This document shows positions 5,433-5,645 of a stretch of DNA of 5,645 bases, piece after piece. Location of the stretch: positions 1 through 5,645 of the forward strand of contig WRLS01000134.1 in NCBI GenBank assembly GCA_009776345.1. The letters run 5' to 3'. The position numbers were made by a program, and so were the translations under genes. Within the stretch, counting starts at the first letter, position 1. Every line of letters starts with the position of its first letter. The notes under the pieces were generated by a model. It had not been told where the DNA came from, did not search any database, and saw only the letters and a program-made list of their open reading frames with translations. Origin of the DNA: Oscillospiraceae bacterium (GTDB lineage: Bacteria; Bacillota; Clostridia; Oscillospirales; Ruminococcaceae).

Positions 5433-5455
5433 GGGCGGCAGATTGCCGCCCCTAC
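5433..5455 (-). repeat. GTAGGGG-type hairpin repeat, copy B8
   Basis: GGGCGGC (5433-5439) pairs with GCCGCCC (5445-5451), followed by CTAC. The hairpin differs from those at 126-144 and 179-197 by one loop base (GATT against GGTT). Confidence 0.8.
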
Positions 5456-5475
5456 ACGAAAACATATAATATGCC

Positions 5476-5507
5476 GTAGGGGACGCACACCCGGGCGTCC
5501 CGAAATT
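5476..5507 (+). repeat. GTAGGGG-type hairpin repeat, copy B9
   Basis: GTAG then GGGACGC (5480-5486) pairs with GCGTCCC (5495-5501), followed by GAAATTA. It is the reverse complement of the hairpin at 232-253, including the loop, and shares the GAAATTAC flank with the array at 65-276. Confidence 0.85.
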
Positions 5508-5540
5508 ACCAACCAACCAATATTTAAAACATAAAACCAT

Positions 5541-5621
5541 GTAGGGGCGACCCCGTGCGGTCGCCCGCAAATTACCGCATCGCATCGTACAGTGCGGGAC
5601 GCCCGGGTGTGCGTCCCCTAC
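5541..5621. repeat. Facing pair of GTAGGGG-type hairpin repeats (B10, B11)
   Basis: B10 pairs GGGCGAC (5545-5551) with GTCGCCC (5560-5566). B11 pairs GGGACGC (5596-5602) with GCGTCCC (5611-5617). The 81-bp composite begins GTAGGGG and ends CCCCTAC. The spacer before B11 (5569-5595) resembles the sequence before B8 (5406-5432), so a hairpin with its flank was copied as a unit. The rest of the window to 5645 holds nothing else recognisable. Confidence 0.8.
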
Positions 5622-5645
5622 GGATTGCGGGTTTTTATGGTGCCG

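Noticed and set aside
5207..5512. 101-codon minus-strand frame at the right end
   Set aside because: It runs through several palindromic repeats and has no ribosome site or recognisable product.

Overview
The window carries three protein genes, separated and flanked by unusually repeat-rich intergenic DNA. The coding style suggests a Gram-positive, probably a GC-moderate Clostridia member of the Oscillospirales type. The grounds are a secreted protein ending in a sortase-like NPxTS signal, a TatD close to Firmicute versions, GGAGG-type ribosome sites, and intergenic DNA crowded with GTAGGGG-type and CCCCTCC-type palindromes. The taxonomic placement is inference.

Layout. 1-327 has no gene and holds one double-hairpin repeat and a four-unit tandem array with a 53-bp period. 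328-2253 (minus) encodes a 641-residue membrane protein with the body of a P2-type cation ATPase (TM3-TM4, P/N domains, TM5-TM10). It lacks the actuator domain and has lost the phosphorylated aspartate, the other main catalytic motifs and the usual cation ligands, so it looks like a pseudoenzyme. 2254-2556 is a divergent intergenic region with a roughly 140-bp MITE-like element. 2557-3330 (plus) is a TatD-family metal-dependent hydrolase with all metal ligands intact. 3331-3923 is gene-free and holds several hairpin repeats and an AATTCCT heptad array. 3924-5210 (plus) is a secreted, probably wall- or membrane-anchored protein of unknown function; a perfect 12-bp inverted repeat is built into its last codons. 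5211-5645 is again packed with palindromic repeats.

The genes do not form an evident operon. The ATPase-like gene and tatD diverge from the MITE-bearing region, and the surface-protein gene is separated from tatD by about 590 bp of repeats. The most notable points are the ATPase pseudoenzyme and two dispersed hairpin families whose stem sequences change from copy to copy while base pairing is kept. No CRISPR array, tRNA, rRNA or transposase gene was recognised.
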